64,000 nt of DNA from Syntrophobacter sp963666995 (GTDB taxonomy: Bacteria > Desulfobacterota > Syntrophobacteria > Syntrophobacterales > Syntrophobacteraceae): contig OY762941.1 in the NCBI GenBank assembly GCA_963666995.1, positions 558,001 through 622,000 of the forward strand. The letters run 5' to 3'. Below are positions 50,144-58,910 of this stretch, piece after piece. Position 1 is the first letter of the stretch. Every line of letters begins with the position of its first letter. A program made the position numbers and the translations under genes. The notes under the pieces were generated by a model. The model worked only from the letters and a program-made list of their open reading frames with translations, was not told the origin of the DNA and did no database searches.

Positions 50144-52954
50144 TCAGGCCTCGGCAGTGCTCTTCGTCTCACTCGAGGCAAGATGGGCGGCCAAGGCGGC
50201 CTCTGCCCATTCCGGACCAAACATGGATCTTCTCTTCAGCCTGTTCAGCTCCGCCAGCACCTTTTCGGGCAACGCCGGAAGCTTCGTCACGCGCACCCCG
50301 CATGCACTGAAAACGGCGTTAATGATCGCCGCGTGAGGCGACGTCAACGGCAGCTCGCCGCATCCGGCCGCACCGAACGGGCCATAGGGCCTCGGCGTTT
50401 CCACGTAAATGATGGGCATCACATCGGGAGCGTCCTTCGCATAGGGCAGCCCGCATGCAATCAGAGTCGTGTGTTTCTTGAGGTCCTCGAAGTCCTCGGT
50501 AAGGGCAAGGCCCACTCCCTGCACGAGACCGCCCCATATCTGGCCGTTTGTGACCAATTTGTTGACAATGGTGCCGATGTCCGCCACACACGTCATCCTT
50601 TCGACTCTTACCTTTCCGGTGTTGGAATCGACCTCCACTTCAGACATGAAAACACCGTACATGTAGATGGGGAAAGGATTCCCCTGGGCATTCCCATCGC
50701 ACGGCGTGCAGGCGGAAGCCGTCCATTTTCCCAGGTGGCGAAGGGGGATTCTTTTCAAAGCCATTTCATTGTAGGTCCTGAATGTCCCGTCTGGTCTCCT
50801 CATTGCGTCGAGCAGCTTTTCGCACCCGGCCTTCACGGCCTGACCGACCATCACCTGGGACCGGCTGCCCCCCGCGGGTCCGCTGTTTGGCGTATATGCC
50901 GTGTCGCACATGACGAGTTTGATCCTGTCGGGCGCGATGCCAAGCGGTTCCAATGCCTTGTGAGCCATCGCGAGAGCCCCCATGTCGGCACCCTGTCCAT
51001 GGTCTTCCCAGGAAGTACCCAGGGTAACACCCTCCGGAGTGAGTTCAACCCAGATCTCGGATGAGTCGGGACCGTCCAGGCCGCAGCCATAGACTCCGAT
51101 CGACACTCCGACGCCCTTTCTTTTATCCTCCGTGGATTCCTTTCCGGCCTTTTCCAAAGCTTCCCGATACAGGGGCCTCATCTTGTCGATCAGTTCGGGG
51201 AGGCTGTATACATCGGGCATGCAACCACTCGGGGTCGTATCTCCCGGCTGATAGACATTCCTGTAGCGCAGCTCCAGCGGATCGATGCCCATCTTCTCCG
51301 CCAGTTCATCGATCAGGACCTCCGAGGCAAACTCGCCCTGCGGCGACCCGTAGGCACGGAATGCCGACCCCCAGGAATGATTGGTGCACACCGTCCGGCC
51401 GATCCCCCGGATGTTGGGTATCCCATACCCCGCGCCGATAAACTGGGCCCCTCGCAGGGTCAGAAGATCTCCGAACTCGGAGTATGGCCCATGGTCCACA
51501 ATCCAGTCGCTCTCCATGGCCATGATCCTGCCGTCCCTGTCCGCGCCGAACTTCAACTTGATGAAAAATGGAGAGCGCTTCCCGGTGTAGGTGATTTGCT
51601 GGAAATAATCAAAGTTCAGGAATACGGGTTTCCCGGTTGCCATGCAGGCAACGCCCAACAGGGCTTCAATGGTGGGGCTGAATTTGTAGCCGAATGTTCC
51701 ACCCGTGGGGTTCTGCACCAGGCGAAGTTTTTCAGGCTCGATGCCGAGGCCCGGACAGATCATTGCATGATGGAGGTGGATTGCAATACTCTTGGAATGA
51801 ATGGTGAGGCGTCCCTCTTCGTCGTAATAGGCGAATCCGACGTCCGGCTCGATGGGAAGGTGCGGCTGGCGCCCGACGTAAAACTCATCCTCCACCACAA
51901 AATCCGCTCTCTCCATGACGGATCCAGTGTCTTCGCCTTTGGAGATGGTTTGTTCAAAATAGACATTCGGTGTACCGGGGTGGATTTCGATGGCGTCGGG
52001 AGCCATGGCGGCCGGCGCGCTCATGTATGCGGGCAGTTCTTCCAGTTTCACTTCGACTTTTTCCGCCGCTGCCTTCGCATGTTCTATCGTATCGGCGCAG
52101 ACGATCGCGATGGCGTCTCCAAACTGAAAAACCTTCGAATCGCAAAGAATGGGCCGATCCCAGCCGTCCCCCTTGTTGGCCGGGAAGGTGATGAGGCCGG
52201 TGATGCGGTTCTTACCCTTAACATCCTTGTGCGTTATCACTTTGTAGACGCCGGGCATCTTTTCTGCTTCGGCGGCGTCAATGGAGAGGATATTCGCATG
52301 CGACACTTTTGCCTGTACCAGCGCCAACTGCAGGGCATCGTGCGGAAGCTTGAGGCCCAGATCCGCACCGAAATCCCAGGTCCCCGTCACCTTCGGGACG
52401 GCGCTCGGGCGCGGATAGTCCCCACCCCAGATCTTTCCGTCGGCGGGAAGTTGGTATTCCAAATCCTTTATGCTGATTTCGCCGCGCAATACGCGGGCTG
52501 CGTCCATGACCGCATCCACAAGGGGTTTGTAACCCGTGCAGCGGCAGGCATTGCGGTTCTTCTGAAACCAGTCCCGTACTTCTTCCCGCGTGGGCTTGGG
52601 ATTCGTATCCAGGAGGGCCTTTGTCGAAACAATGAAACCCGGGCTGCAAAAACCGCACTGGGCGCCGCCATGAACCATCCATGCGACCTGGATCGGGTGA
52701 AGATTGTCGGGGGTGCCGATCCCTTCGATGGTGGTGATGTTGGCCCCATCGGCGACCTTTTTCATCTTGAAGGCGCAGGACCGGACAACCTTTCCGTCGA
52801 TGATGACCGAACACGCACCGCACTGGGCCGCACCGCAGCCCACCTTCGTGCCGGTAAGTCCCAACTGCCTGCGAAGAACATCGACCAGGGTCGACTCGGA
52901 ATCCACGATAACCGTCTTGCGCACTCCATTTACATTTAGAACCTTTTTCTCCAT
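50144..52954 (-). CDS. mop: Molybdenum aldehyde oxidoreductase (MOP type)
   Basis: The 936-residue protein is a one-chain molybdopterin enzyme of the xanthine oxidase family without FAD domain, as in Desulfovibrio gigas. Plant-type [2Fe-2S] ligands are C40, C45, C48, C60, and the second cluster uses C100, C103, C137, C139, at the positions I recall for the D. gigas enzyme. The two large molybdopterin domains follow, with the active-site glutamate in GCGELPLTSPHA near the C-terminus. It oxidises aldehydes to acids. ATG 52954 is chosen because the clusters then fall at family positions; the ribosome binding site is weak. Confidence 0.95.
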   Translation of the reverse strand: MEKKVLNVNGVRKTVIVDSESTLVDVLRRQLGLTGTKVGCGAAQCGACSVIIDGKVVRSCAFKMKKVADGANITTIEGIGTPDNLHPIQVAWMVHGGAQCGFCSPGFIVSTKALLDTNPKPTREEVRDWFQKNRNACRCTGYKPLVDAVMDAARVLRGEISIKDLEYQLPADGKIWGGDYPRPSAVPKVTGTWDFGADLGLKLPHDALQLALVQAKVSHANILSIDAAEAEKMPGVYKVITHKDVKGKNRITGLITFPANKGDGWDRPILCDSKVFQFGDAIAIVCADTIEHAKAAAEKVEVKLEELPAYMSAPAAMAPDAIEIHPGTPNVYFEQTISKGEDTGSVMERADFVVEDEFYVGRQPHLPIEPDVGFAYYDEEGRLTIHSKSIAIHLHHAMICPGLGIEPEKLRLVQNPTGGTFGYKFSPTIEALLGVACMATGKPVFLNFDYFQQITYTGKRSPFFIKLKFGADRDGRIMAMESDWIVDHGPYSEFGDLLTLRGAQFIGAGYGIPNIRGIGRTVCTNHSWGSAFRAYGSPQGEFASEVLIDELAEKMGIDPLELRYRNVYQPGDTTPSGCMPDVYSLPELIDKMRPLYREALEKAGKESTEDKRKGVGVSIGVYGCGLDGPDSSEIWVELTPEGVTLGTSWEDHGQGADMGALAMAHKALEPLGIAPDRIKLVMCDTAYTPNSGPAGGSRSQVMVGQAVKAGCEKLLDAMRRPDGTFRTYNEMALKRIPLRHLGKWTASACTPCDGNAQGNPFPIYMYGVFMSEVEVDSNTGKVRVERMTCVADIGTIVNKLVTNGQIWGGLVQGVGLALTEDFEDLKKHTTLIACGLPYAKDAPDVMPIIYVETPRPYGPFGAAGCGELPLTSPHAAIINAVFSACGVRVTKLPALPEKVLAELNRLKRRSMFGPEWAEAALAAHLASSETKSTAEA

Positions 52955-53579
52955 TGACTTCGCACTCTTGCTCTCATCGGACCCGGAATCCGCTACCCGA
53001 TACACCCCCACCCAACCCTCCCCCCTCAAGGGGGAGGAGCGAAACACCAATTCCCCTTCCCTGGCGAGAGGGGCAAAAGGAGGGGGAGAAAATCGCTCAA
53101 ATCACCCGTATGTCAAAACAGACATAATGGACTGTATAAATATATTATTTCCGGGGCGGGGAAAAGGGGGAATCGATGTTCCGGTTAGAAATCTATTCAG
53201 GGCGGGTTTTATACTGAGTAGTCCATTTCACAAATTCAATGACATAATCCTATTGATGGGTGGCACGGACAACTCATTGTCCGTGCGCGAAGCGCAAGAG
53301 GAAGCTCGGAGGGCAAGCCCTGGAATCGTGGTAACGGATTCGGCGGTCCTCTTGTCCTTACGGACCCGGATACAAGTATCCGGGCCACCCGTGATGAGAT
53401 CTCCATGATACGTCATCGTATCTATGAAACAATATACTAAGGATCAATGGGGTGGAACGGGGGGGCGGCGGGAAAAACCCGCCAAGGGCATAACCGTTCC
53501 CGGGCTCCCTGCGGCATCCGGTCTCTCGGGAGATTACCGGCATGGGGGCTGCTCCGGGCATTACGGGCATGCGGCCGTT
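52955..53579. other. Intergenic region with repeat A
   Basis: The region upstream of the aldehyde oxidoreductase should hold its promoter; the stretch 53100-53150 is A+T-rich. It also carries repeat family A copy 4 in reverse orientation. No gene was recognised. Confidence 0.45.
53258..53390 (-). repeat. Repeat family A, copy 4 (inverted)
   Basis: The copy reads GGGTGGCACGGACAACTCAT at its left and ATACAAGTATCCGGGCCACC at its right, with GCGCGAAGCGCAAGAGG and CTCTTGTCCTTACGG inside. It is in opposite orientation to copies 1-3. Confidence 0.85.
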
Positions 53580-54041
53580 TTAATCCTTTCTCAGATCGTG
53601 GACACCCAACCCTCCGGAGGAAAATTGCTCCAGGATGATCTGGTAGAACCTTCTGTTCTGAGCGGGAGACAGCAGTTCCCTCTCTTCCAGAATATGCTCG
53701 ATCACTTCCCTTTCCAGCTCCGACTGATGTGCGCTGATCTGTTCGGCAACAGAGTAGATCAGCTTCAGATCCACGGGTTCTTCAAAGAGAAGCTCGGCCA
53801 GCCGGGCACGCTCCAACCGCATATTTTTTCGGATTCCCTCGATTTTCGGCAGAAACTCGCTCCGGATTTCCTGGACCTGAGCGCGCTGCTGTTCCGTGAG
53901 GTCGGGGATCAGGTCCAGATATCCCCTGATATTGCCTTTCTTTCCGCGAGACCTCTTCAGGCAGGCGAATGCGCCCGCCAGGATAAGAGCGGCACAAAGA
54001 AGAGCGGTTCCAAAACCGAACAGAAAACTGGTCGCATTCAT
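53580..54041 (-). CDS. Spy/CpxP-like periplasmic metal-resistance protein
   Basis: The 153-residue protein has one N-terminal membrane anchor (SFLFGFGTALLCAALILAGA) followed by a long helical hairpin domain (DLTEQQRAQVQEIRSEFLPK, RLERARLAELLFEEPVDLKL, EHILEERELLSPAQNRRFYQ). This is the heavy-metal-resistance / CnrX-like branch of the Spy/CpxP family. It is the third gene after an ECF sigma factor and zinc-finger anti-sigma gene, which matches the Cnr/Ncc type of metal-sensing module, where the periplasmic protein modulates the anti-sigma factor. Confidence 0.8.
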   Translation of the reverse strand: MNATSFLFGFGTALLCAALILAGAFACLKRSRGKKGNIRGYLDLIPDLTEQQRAQVQEIRSEFLPKIEGIRKNMRLERARLAELLFEEPVDLKLIYSVAEQISAHQSELEREVIEHILEERELLSPAQNRRFYQIILEQFSSGGLGVHDLRKD

Positions 54042-54062
54042 CCTCGAACCTCACTGCGTGTA

Positions 54063-54458
54063 TTACAGAAGTCTGAAATAAGCATGGCCGATAAACGATT
54101 CGGGAACATCGTCGAATTCTTCGAGCATCCGGGGGCCCCGGCATGGCAGGGGATCGAGCAGGCACAGGAATTCATCGAGAAAGCCCGACACGCGGTTCCA
54201 CACCCGGTGCAGAAAGCCCGCACGCTCCATCGTTTCCCGCATTCCCAGTACCATCGAAGCCACCTGCCCGGCAAAGGCGGGGTCCATATCGTACCGGGGC
54301 AAGCCTTCGACCATGGCGTCCACGCTCCGCAGCGCTTCCAGTTCCTTCCGGCAGCCGCCGCAATCCCTGACATGTTCGGCTACCTGCCTGTAAAGCGCCG
54401 GATCCAGTTCGTTATCGATGAAAGCACTGATCCTTGACAGCACTTCCGCGCATTCCAT
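54063..54458 (-). CDS. Zinc-finger anti-sigma factor (ZAS type)
   Basis: The 131-residue protein starts MECAEVLSRISAFIDNELDP and holds the HxxxCxxC zinc motif in EHVRDCGGCRKELEAL. These are the anti-sigma domain features. A membrane helix is not evident, so it may be a soluble anti-sigma factor. It begins four bases after the ECF sigma gene, with AAGGAG overlapping the end of that gene, and precedes the Spy-like gene. It should hold the sigma factor inactive until a periplasmic or redox signal arrives. Confidence 0.87.
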   Translation of the reverse strand: MECAEVLSRISAFIDNELDPALYRQVAEHVRDCGGCRKELEALRSVDAMVEGLPRYDMDPAFAGQVASMVLGMRETMERAGFLHRVWNRVSGFLDEFLCLLDPLPCRGPRMLEEFDDVPESFIGHAYFRLL

Positions 54459-54462
54459 GATT

Positions 54463-55014
54463 CTACTCCTTGCTTCCATGGCCGAGACTTTCTCTCAAGT
54501 GTTTTCGGGCCCGGAAAACCAGCGAATCCACACTTTGAACCGAGAGGTCCAGGGCTTCGGCGATCTCGCGATAGGAAAGGCCTTCGCGCACCCGCAGCAG
54601 CAGGGCGGCCCGCTGGTTATCCGGGAGTTCGCCCATTGCGGATTCGATCGCCTCGTTTAACTCATAACCTGCGGTCATATCCGGGGCCGGGTACTCGGCA
54701 AGCGCTTCATCCCGGGAAGCCGATTCCCGGAGGTATTTCATGGCCCGGGAGCGGCGCTTCAGTTCATTCACCGCAAGGTTGTAGGCGATCTTAAAGACCC
54801 AGGACGAAACCCGGCCTCTTTCCTGAAACCGGTGGGCCGCCTCATACACCCGGAGAAAGACTTCCTGGGTCAGGTCCTCCGCCATGCCGCGATCCCCGAC
54901 AAACCTGAAGAGAAAATTGAGAAGCGGGCCCTGATACCTTTTTACCAGTGACTCAAACGCCTTGTCGTCACCATGAGCTATTGCGTCGACCAGTGCGAAT
55001 TCGGGATCAGGCAT
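54463..55014 (-). CDS. ECF (extracytoplasmic function) RNA polymerase sigma factor
   Basis: The 183-residue sigma-70 family protein has region 2 (about 15-85, with GMAEDLTQEVFLRVYEAAHR and VFKIAYNLAVNELKRRSR) and region 4 (about 120-175, with ELPDNQRAALLLRVREGLSY, REIAEALDLSVQSVDSLVFR). It belongs to the RpoE-like ECF group. It is the first gene of a three-gene operon with its anti-sigma factor and a Spy-like periplasmic protein. The regulon is unknown. Confidence 0.94.
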   Translation of the reverse strand: MPDPEFALVDAIAHGDDKAFESLVKRYQGPLLNFLFRFVGDRGMAEDLTQEVFLRVYEAAHRFQERGRVSSWVFKIAYNLAVNELKRRSRAMKYLRESASRDEALAEYPAPDMTAGYELNEAIESAMGELPDNQRAALLLRVREGLSYREIAEALDLSVQSVDSLVFRARKHLRESLGHGSKE

Positions 55015-55218
55015 GAGAATCGTTCTTCGCTTGCCGAGGGTTGGGCAACCTTACGGGCTATCGGCGGCAGCATCTTCCCTGCCTGTCCACGCACTTCTCG
55101 ACAGCCTCGCTCCATTGCCGGTTATGATTGAAGGACATCCGCAGAGCCACGGGGGTTCGATGGAAAGAACCCCGGAATACTGTGCGGCTCTCTCTCCGTT
55201 CATCTTCTCGCTGCAAGA

Positions 55219-56472
55219 TTATACCTTTACCCAGCCCTTTCTCAATGCATTATCGAAGATCACACCCACAAGAAAAGCCACGCCCATATTCCACATGGCA
55301 AATGCCGCCACGATGAGCATCACGTAGAAATCGGACTTCTTGTCGCCGATGTCTCTTACCGTCAGCGCAAGTTCCGACCCCGCAAAGAACAGGATCACGC
55401 CCAGGATCGCATTGGGGAATATTTTGAAGAGGATGGAAACGGAGTCGCTAAAGAAGAGCGCAATGACGACAAGGATGCTCCCCAATATGACCGGCGCTCC
55501 GCCCGTCCTTGCCCCGAAACGGACATGACCCGCCATTCCTCCGGCCCCGTGGCACATCGGAACACCGCCGAACATGGGCGAAATCAGATTCATGATCCCC
55601 TGGGAAATGGCGATCTTCTTCTCCGTCACCTTCCTGTCGGGAAACAGCTCGTTGTTCTCCGCGGTTATCGCAATCACCGCGTTGCCCAGGGTCAACGGAA
55701 TCTGGGGGATCGTGAAAATCAATGTACCCATCACGAGATCGTTCCATGTGATCATATGGAGACTGAAAACCGGCAGTCTGAAGCCGATATGAATCAGGGC
55801 CAGTTCCGAGAGAATCCGGGGGCTAATGACAACCGCCGACGCCATCCCGATGATCAGGAGTATGAACATGGCCGGAATCTTAGGGTTCGTCAAAAGGAGG
55901 TAGGTTACCACCAGAGCGAAACCCGCCAGGACCGGCGCCGTCGCCATGCGGTGGACCCCGTCGACCATAAACGAGAGGCCCAGACCCAGCATGATGCCGC
56001 GCACAACCGGTCTGGTCGCAAGCCCGGCGATCGGCCGGATGGCTCCCGTAACCCCGGCGAGAAGCCAGAAGATCCCCGTGGTGATGCCCGATCCGAAAAG
56101 GGCAAGAGGGCTGATCCCGCCGGCAATGGCCGCGGCGCCGATGGCCTTCATCGGTTGAATGGGGAGCGGCGTTTTGTAATAGAATCCTGAAACGACCAGC
56201 GAAATCCCAAACATGAAGAGGAGCCCGAGCGGTTCCACTCCAACGATTGTAATGTAAGCGACCACAAAAGGAATCAGTGTGCCGATATCGCCGAATGCCC
56301 CGGCCCATTCCATCCGGTTGTACAGGTTCTTTGCTTTCTTATGGCCGTGTTCATCCACGTGCGCGACACCCCCTTCGCCGGACTGTTCACCGAGGCCGCC
56401 ACATGCCGGGGATGCAGCCGCCTGCACGGCAATCGTTCCGCTCTTCCCATCACCGCCCGAATCGTTTCGCAT
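55219..56472 (-). CDS. MOT1-type sulfate/molybdate transporter
   Basis: The 417-residue membrane protein has about ten helices and the MOT1 signature MEWAGAFGDIGTLIPFVVAY near the start. PLPIQPMKAIGAAAIAGGIS and LTLGNAVIAITAENNELFPD in the middle and MFGGVPMCHGAGGMAGHVRF further on are the paired glycine/proline motifs of this family. Members carry molybdate with high affinity or sulfate. The location near modBAC and aldehyde oxidoreductase favours molybdate. ATG 56472 has GGAGAG in the right place; an ATG at 56487 is possible. Confidence 0.85.
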   Translation of the reverse strand: MRNDSGGDGKSGTIAVQAAASPACGGLGEQSGEGGVAHVDEHGHKKAKNLYNRMEWAGAFGDIGTLIPFVVAYITIVGVEPLGLLFMFGISLVVSGFYYKTPLPIQPMKAIGAAAIAGGISPLALFGSGITTGIFWLLAGVTGAIRPIAGLATRPVVRGIMLGLGLSFMVDGVHRMATAPVLAGFALVVTYLLLTNPKIPAMFILLIIGMASAVVISPRILSELALIHIGFRLPVFSLHMITWNDLVMGTLIFTIPQIPLTLGNAVIAITAENNELFPDRKVTEKKIAISQGIMNLISPMFGGVPMCHGAGGMAGHVRFGARTGGAPVILGSILVVIALFFSDSVSILFKIFPNAILGVILFFAGSELALTVRDIGDKKSDFYVMLIVAAFAMWNMGVAFLVGVIFDNALRKGWVKV

Positions 56473-56633
56473 GAGTTGTCTCTCCATCTGACGCCGGTGT
56501 TCAACTCCTCGCCCCCGCTTACTCCGGCAGACGAGGAACTTTGTCGCCTTTTTAGCCCTTCATTATGTTAAACAACCGGGAAGAACGAAAACTGCGGTGG
56601 GATGAAAATTCTTTTCGAGAGGAAATCTGAACG

Positions 56634-57116
56634 ATGAGCCAGATATGTTACATGCCGATCGGGATTGTTCGGTCCCCGTTCAAGCAAATCGGCGGCATGC
56701 CGGTCCAGCCTGAGGGGGCCAGGGGCATTTCAGGGACCATTGAAATTGACCCTGCGTATGTCTCCGGTTTAAAGGACCTCGGAGGGTTCTCCCATCTTAT
56801 TCTGCTGTATCACTTTCACCTGTCCGAGGGATATTCTCTCGTGGTGAAACCCTTCCTCGATGACAAACATCACGGCGTATTCGCGACGCGAGCACCCAGG
56901 CGTCCGAATTCCATAGGGATTTCTGTCGTAAGACTCACGGGGGTCGAAGGACATATTCTGCATATTGAAGACGTGGACATCGTGGATGGAACGCCACTTC
57001 TTGACATCAAGCCCTACGTCCCGGAACTGGACGCGCACCGGGCGGAAAAAATAGGCTGGTTTGCCGGCAAGGTTCAAAGGGTGGGCGAGACGAGGGCGGA
57101 TGAACGGTTCAAATAA
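56634..57116 (+). CDS. trmO: TrmO-family tRNA N6-threonylcarbamoyladenosine methyltransferase
   Basis: The 160-residue protein is a TsaA/TrmO-like SAM-dependent methyltransferase. Signatures are IGIVRSPFKQIGGMPVQP at the start, GTIEIDPAYVSGLKDLGGFS, the HGVFATRAPRRPNSIGISVV block and GTPLLDIKPYVPELD. TrmO methylates t6A37 of tRNA(Thr). The C-terminal domain of longer TrmO proteins is absent, as in many short bacterial homologues. A GAGGAAATC ribosome binding site precedes it. Confidence 0.88.
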   Translation: MSQICYMPIGIVRSPFKQIGGMPVQPEGARGISGTIEIDPAYVSGLKDLGGFSHLILLYHFHLSEGYSLVVKPFLDDKHHGVFATRAPRRPNSIGISVVRLTGVEGHILHIEDVDIVDGTPLLDIKPYVPELDAHRAEKIGWFAGKVQRVGETRADERFK

Positions 57117-57142
57117 GTTTGCCGCCATGGTAATGAATGGAT

Positions 57143-57177
57143 GCAAAAACGGGGCATCTTCCGATACCCCGTTTTGC
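57143..57177 (+). terminator. Intrinsic terminator after trmO
   Basis: GCAAAAACGGGGCATC pairs with GATACCCCGTTTTGC (one bulge, one G-T pair), placing A residues on the left and T residues on the right of the stem. It lies between the convergent trmO and degP genes, so it can serve both directions. Confidence 0.75.
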
Positions 57178-57215
57178 GCCGGCTTTGCCGGAGGGTTCCA
57201 ACCGCCGGCCACGGA

Positions 57216-58688
57216 TCATCCCTTCAGGACCGCATAGTGGGTTCCCTGGCTGCTCTTTATGAGAACCAGAAGACTATTCGCACTCTCGGCCTGGTTCTTG
57301 ACTTCTTCCGCCGATTTTACCGGTTGATGATTGACCTCGAGAATGACGTCTCCCTGCTGGATGGATGCACGATCGGCCGGACTGCCGGGCTGCACTCCTA
57401 CGACCACCACGCCGTGATCTGATTTAACGCCAAGCTGTTTGGCCACTTCGGGGGTCAGATCCTGGAGCTGGAGTCCCCATTTGCCTTGAGCGGGCTGCCG
57501 CTGCTCCCCGGCTACGGGTTCCTGTTGCTCCAGCTTCGTGATTTTCGCCGTCACCTGCTGTTCCTTACCATTTCTCAGCAGGGTCACGGCAACATCCTTG
57601 CCCAGGGGAGAAGCAGCCACTAACACCGGCAGATCGTGGCTGTCCGCAACTTCCTTGCCGCCGAAAGCGACGATCACGTCCCCGCGTTTGATCCCGGCCT
57701 TGTCCGCGGGTCCTCCGGTAACAACCTCAGCGACCAGCGCTCCCTTGGAACTCGAAAGATTCAGTGCCGTTGCGAGATCCGGAGTGACCGACTGGATGTT
57801 CACACCAAGGTAGCCGCGACTCACCTCACCCGTTGACACCAGTTGAGGGATAAGCGGCTTTGCAGTATCGATCGGGATTGCAAAGCCGATCCCCTGTGCG
57901 TTGGGGATAATGGCGGTGTTGATCCCGACGATTTCGCCCTTCATATTGAAGAGAGGGCCGCCGGAGTTCCCGGGATTGATGGAGGCGTCGGTCTGAATGA
58001 AATCATCATAAGGACCCGCTCCGATGACCCGGCCTTTTGCACTCACGATTCCCGAGGTGACCGTGTGGCTGAGCCCAAAGGGGTTTCCTATGGCCATGAC
58101 CCAGTCACCGACCTTCAACTGATCTGAATCGCCCATGCTCGCAGCCGGGAGATTCTTTCCCGCATCGATTTTCAGCACCGCGAGGTCGGTCTTGGGATCG
58201 CGCCCCACGATCTGAGCCGGGAGTTCCCGTTTGTCATTGAGAGTGACCGTCACTTCGCGGGCGCCTTCCACCACGTGGTTATTGGTGAGAATGGTGCCGT
58301 TGGCGTTGATGATGACTCCCGATCCCGCACCCTGCACAGGGCGGTTCGGCATGCCCTGCTGGTCATCGAAGAAATGTTTGAAGAAATCTCCGAAGGGACC
58401 GTCCGGAATATCGCGGCCCGCGAGGCCGGCTTTTTCGACTTTAGTGACTTTGACATTGACCACGGAAGGAGTCAGCTTTGCCGCCAAAGCGGTGAAGGGG
58501 CTCGTTGGGGGCGCCTGTTCCGCGGACGCCTGTACGGCGGGAGCCGGGGTCTCGGCCGTCGAGGCCGCGATATGGTTGATCCCGGGCGACATCACGAAAC
58601 CACCCAGGAAAAACATGAAAGCGACCACCGTCAGCGTTTTCAGACCGAAACGCCGGTTCCTCAGGAAATGTCTTGATTCTTCTGCCAT
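57216..58688 (-). CDS. degP: Periplasmic serine endoprotease DegP/HtrA
   Basis: The 490-residue Do-like protease has an N-terminal membrane anchor or signal (about 16-38) and the trypsin-like domain with H138 in ILTNNHVV, D168 in KTDLAVLKID and S242 in INPGNSGGPLF. Two PDZ domains follow (about 300-385 and 400-485). It degrades misfolded periplasmic proteins. ATG 58688 has AAGGAGGAATAAG. The two-component genes just upstream are not close enough for an operon, but the same signal may control them. Confidence 0.94.
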   Translation of the reverse strand: MAEESRHFLRNRRFGLKTLTVVAFMFFLGGFVMSPGINHIAASTAETPAPAVQASAEQAPPTSPFTALAAKLTPSVVNVKVTKVEKAGLAGRDIPDGPFGDFFKHFFDDQQGMPNRPVQGAGSGVIINANGTILTNNHVVEGAREVTVTLNDKRELPAQIVGRDPKTDLAVLKIDAGKNLPAASMGDSDQLKVGDWVMAIGNPFGLSHTVTSGIVSAKGRVIGAGPYDDFIQTDASINPGNSGGPLFNMKGEIVGINTAIIPNAQGIGFAIPIDTAKPLIPQLVSTGEVSRGYLGVNIQSVTPDLATALNLSSSKGALVAEVVTGGPADKAGIKRGDVIVAFGGKEVADSHDLPVLVAASPLGKDVAVTLLRNGKEQQVTAKITKLEQQEPVAGEQRQPAQGKWGLQLQDLTPEVAKQLGVKSDHGVVVVGVQPGSPADRASIQQGDVILEVNHQPVKSAEEVKNQAESANSLLVLIKSSQGTHYAVLKG

Positions 58689-58910
58689 GACTTATTCCTC
58701 CTTGGTTCTGGATGAGGGAGTTTTCAAACCGATCCGTCGGAGCTACGAAGCGCTCCGCCGGCTTTCGAAAATTAAGATAAAGGAGGAAGATTAAGGTGGG
58801 ATTAACCGCGGATTAAAACTTTCTCATGAATGAGCCGGCGGCCATTGCCGTAATCGATCCGGCACGGGGCGTCGGGCGGTGAAGCGTCACGGCCCCTGAC
58901 CGGAATAAGA

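Noticed and set aside
51377..52939. Plus-strand open frame of 520 codons opposite the aldehyde oxidoreductase
   Set aside because: It mirrors a clearly conserved gene on the minus strand and shows no protein family features.
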